DNA of 64,000 bases from Denitratisoma sp. DHT3 (GTDB lineage: Bacteria; Pseudomonadota; Gammaproteobacteria; Burkholderiales; Rhodocyclaceae), in NCBI RefSeq assembly GCF_007833355.1, contig NZ_CP020914.1, positions 2,404,047 through 2,468,046 on the forward strand, given 5' to 3'. This document shows positions 62,267 through 64,000 of this stretch, in pieces; the stretch's first letter is position 1; the number at the start of each line of letters is the position of its first letter. The notes below the pieces were generated by a model that had not been told where the DNA came from, searched no databases, and saw only the letters and a program-made list of their open reading frames with translations. The position numbers and the translations under genes are program-made.

Positions 62267-63205
62267 TCAATCGCCTTGCTCCTGCCCCGCCAGGCGCTGG
62301 CGGCGGGTGCGCGGCGACTCGCCGTAGCGGCCGCGGAACACCCGGCTGAAATGGGACATGTCGTTGAAGCCCCACTGCAGCGCGATCTCGGTGATCGTCA
62401 GGTGCGCCAGCAGGGGGTTGCCCAGCGCCTTCATGCACTGTTCCAGGCGTTGCTCCAGGATGTAGCGGGAGAGGGTCTTGCCGGTGGCCTCCATCAGCGT
62501 GTGCACATGGCGGGTGGACAGGCCCAGGGCGGCGGCGATCGAGGCGACGCCGAGCTGGGGATCGGGCAGGTGGGCGCTGATGTGGTCCAGCAGCCGGGTG
62601 CGGTTGCGCGCCAGGGCGCCGGAATCCGCCGCCTCGCCGGGATGGAACAGCACCCCCATCAGGTCCAGCAGGGCCGCCGACAGCGCGGGTACCTCGCCGG
62701 GCGCGATCTCGTCGCGGCGCTGCCAGATGTTGATCAGGAAATTCCACAGCACGCTGCCGCCGCCGAAGTGGGCGCTGCGCGGCGTCACGCAGGCTGGCCG
62801 CAGATCGCCGTGGCGCGACTGGAGGATGCCGGTCGGCACGTTGACCACCAGGCTGTGGAAGTTCGCCGACTGCCAGGCCGCGTAGGGGGAGCAGCCATCC
62901 ACCAGCGACAGCGCACGCGTGCTGGAGGCGGCCTCGCGGCCGAACTGGCGATGGCGCAGCATCCCGCTTTGCACCAGGAACAGGGTCAGCACCGGCGGCG
63001 CGTCGGTGGTCCGGCCGTCGGCGTGGCGGCCAATGGCGATCGGCGCCGAGACGAAGAATTCGTGGAACCCGATTTCCCCCATCGACCACGCCGACCAGGC
63101 GCCATGGAAATCCTCCGGCGCCGCCTCGGCGATGCGGGTGCCGGGAAACAGCCGGGCCGAAAGTTCGCGCCAGGCGGAGAAATCCTTGCAAACTTCCATA
63201 GGCAT
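62267..63205 (-). CDS. AraC-family transcriptional regulator
   Basis: A 312-residue regulator. The N-terminal part (about 1-190) resembles the AraC-binding-like domain of FeaR/AlkN-type activators. The C-terminal double helix-turn-helix (about 210-305) has VASIAAALGLSTRHVHTLME in the first HTH and LTITEIALQWGFNDMSHFSRVFRGRYGESP in the second. It is divergent from a DUF1214 gene with a perfect palindrome between them and so probably controls it. Two possible starts (63205 and 63199) differ by two residues. Confidence 0.92.
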   Translation of the reverse strand: MPMEVCKDFSAWRELSARLFPGTRIAEAAPEDFHGAWSAWSMGEIGFHEFFVSAPIAIGRHADGRTTDAPPVLTLFLVQSGMLRHRQFGREAASSTRALSLVDGCSPYAAWQSANFHSLVVNVPTGILQSRHGDLRPACVTPRSAHFGGGSVLWNFLINIWQRRDEIAPGEVPALSAALLDLMGVLFHPGEAADSGALARNRTRLLDHISAHLPDPQLGVASIAAALGLSTRHVHTLMEATGKTLSRYILEQRLEQCMKALGNPLLAHLTITEIALQWGFNDMSHFSRVFRGRYGESPRTRRQRLAGQEQGD

Positions 63206-63250
63206 TGCGGATCGACGGGAACGGGCAGTATGGCGGCAAGCGGCAGCGGC

Positions 63251-63268
63251 GTCCAGGGTGCCCTGGAC
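63251..63268. promoter_or_regulatory. Perfect 8-bp inverted repeat between AraC and DUF1214 genes
   Basis: GTCCAGGG-TG-CCCTGGAC lies 28 bp before the DUF1214 start in the 90-bp divergent gap. It may be an operator or a 5'-leader hairpin for the plus-strand gene. AraC activators more often use direct repeats, so the binding protein is uncertain. Confidence 0.5.
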
Positions 63269-63295
63269 GGCCGACTTCATTGAAGAGGAGCATCC

Positions 63296-64000
63296 ATGAC
63301 AAACACATCCAACGAACAACAGATTCTCAGCGGCCAGCTCTGGGAGGCCTACTGCGATACCCTGAAGCGCGCCGGCCGGCAGTTGCTGCGCCCGGAGACG
63401 CCGCACACCGCCTTCGACCAGGCCGAGGGCATGCGCTACCTGTCGCGCCTGGTGCGGGCGGGCCTGGAGATGATGGTGGAGGGCGCCGACGCGGATTTCC
63501 CGACGTTCGTGATTCCCTCCCACGAGACCATCAAGATCGGCGCCGACAATCCGGACAACCTCTACCAGACGGCCCGCATCAACGGCCGGAACGAATACCG
63601 CATCCGCGGCAGTCGCGGCACGGTGCCGACGCTGAACTTCGCCACCAAGAAGGGCGGCTACGAAAAGGCGGGCAGCAAGCTGGAGGGCACCGGGCTGCTG
63701 AACGCCCAGGAGATGCAGGTGGATGCCGACGGCGGTTTCGAGATCCTGGTCTCGGCGAAACGCCCCGCCAGCGGCAACTGGCTGCCGATGGAAGAGACGT
63801 CCCACATGCTGCTGATCCGCCAGACCTTCCATGACCGCCGGCGGGAAAAGGCCGCCGAATTCTCGATCGAACGGATCGGCCATGGTGGCGCCCCGGCGCC
63901 GCTCGACCCGGCGCGCTTCGCCGCCAGCCTGATGGCCGCCGGCCACTACACGGAGAACACCGCCCGCCTGTTCTGCGACTGGGCGGCGCTGTTCAGGAAG
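63296..64000 (+). CDS. DUF1214 domain-containing protein (partial, runs off window)
   Basis: An open frame of at least 235 codons starting at ATG 63296 with AAGAGGAG upstream and still open at the last base. The N-terminal segment (LWEAYCDTLKRAGRQLL) is helical; then comes a beta-rich region with IPSHETIKIGADNPDNLYQ, YRIRGSRGTVPTLNF and WLPMEETSHMLLIRQTF, which resembles the DUF1214 family. Such proteins are soluble here (no signal peptide seen) and recur beside catabolic genes for terpenoids, steroids and aromatics, but no activity is known. Divergent from the AraC regulator, its likely controller. Confidence 0.75.
   Translation, partial: MTNTSNEQQILSGQLWEAYCDTLKRAGRQLLRPETPHTAFDQAEGMRYLSRLVRAGLEMMVEGADADFPTFVIPSHETIKIGADNPDNLYQTARINGRNEYRIRGSRGTVPTLNFATKKGGYEKAGSKLEGTGLLNAQEMQVDADGGFEILVSAKRPASGNWLPMEETSHMLLIRQTFHDRRREKAAEFSIERIGHGGAPAPLDPARFAASLMAAGHYTENTARLFCDWAALFRK

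Overview
The window reads as a GC-rich betaproteobacterial chromosome segment. The gene content (lipA/lipB/dacA/rlpA/rodA order, full ccm cytochrome c maturation set, BtuM-type B12 importer, an SAH riboswitch, a DMSO-reductase-family hydrocarbon/sterol-type dehydrogenase, single-chain methylmalonyl-CoA mutase) fits a denitrifying Rhodocyclales/Sterolibacteriaceae-type organism such as Sterolibacterium or Denitratisoma. That placement is inference from gene content; no rRNA or other marker gene lies in the window. No tRNA, rRNA, CRISPR array, prophage or insertion sequence was seen.

Layout. (1) 1-347: the 3' end of rodA. (2) 427-16442, minus strand: an accessory block made of a three-gene phosphorelay (giant hybrid kinase, HD-GYP response regulator, response regulator with unknown output), an alpha/beta hydrolase, a soluble CZB chemoreceptor, and a cobalamin uptake/salvage operon (btuB-btuM-cobO-cbiA-small ORF-cbiB-cobC) headed by a cobalamin riboswitch. 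This block separates rodA from rlpA, which are commonly neighbours. (3) 16477-22905: rlpA, dacA, D-amino-acid aminotransferase, ybeD, lipB, lipA and two small genes, with a shrunken PII-like gene between rlpA and dacA. (4) 23046-28340: a gamma-beta-alpha-delta operon for a periplasmic molybdenum dehydrogenase of the ethylbenzene/steroid-C25 dehydrogenase type. (5) 28376-32310: B12-dependent methionine synthase metH under an S-adenosylhomocysteine riboswitch, next to a chemoreceptor remnant. (6) 32685-39809: TetR regulator, cytochrome P450 plus rubredoxin, FMN reductase, MFS transporter, SDR, crotonase and GntR regulator, a probable catabolic/accessory zone rich in intergenic repeats. (7) 39951-46765: propionyl-CoA to succinyl-CoA operon (mutase, meaB, propionyl-CoA carboxylase beta and alpha) closed by a clear terminator. 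(8) 46829-49114: mtgA and mgtE. (9) 49134-56646: cytochrome c maturation genes split into divergent ccmCDE and ccmAB/ccmFGHI groups. (10) 56812-59972: guanidinium-type SMR exporter, hemL, thiE, thiD. (11) 60123-64000: acyltransferase, photolyase, AraC regulator and a divergent DUF1214 gene cut by the window end.

How it fits together. Cobalamin is a recurring theme: import and salvage (btuB, btuM, cobO, cbiA, cbiB, cobC) supply two B12 enzymes also encoded here, MetH and methylmalonyl-CoA mutase. Propionyl-CoA is a product of sterol side-chain, branched-chain and odd-chain degradation, so the mutase/carboxylase operon would suit a sterol- or terpenoid-type catabolism started by the molybdenum dehydrogenase or the P450. 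The Ccm system would supply c-type cytochromes able to take electrons from the periplasmic dehydrogenase. The repeated 157-bp and related GC-rich intergenic elements sit mainly beside accessory genes and are probably dispersed mobile or regulatory repeats.
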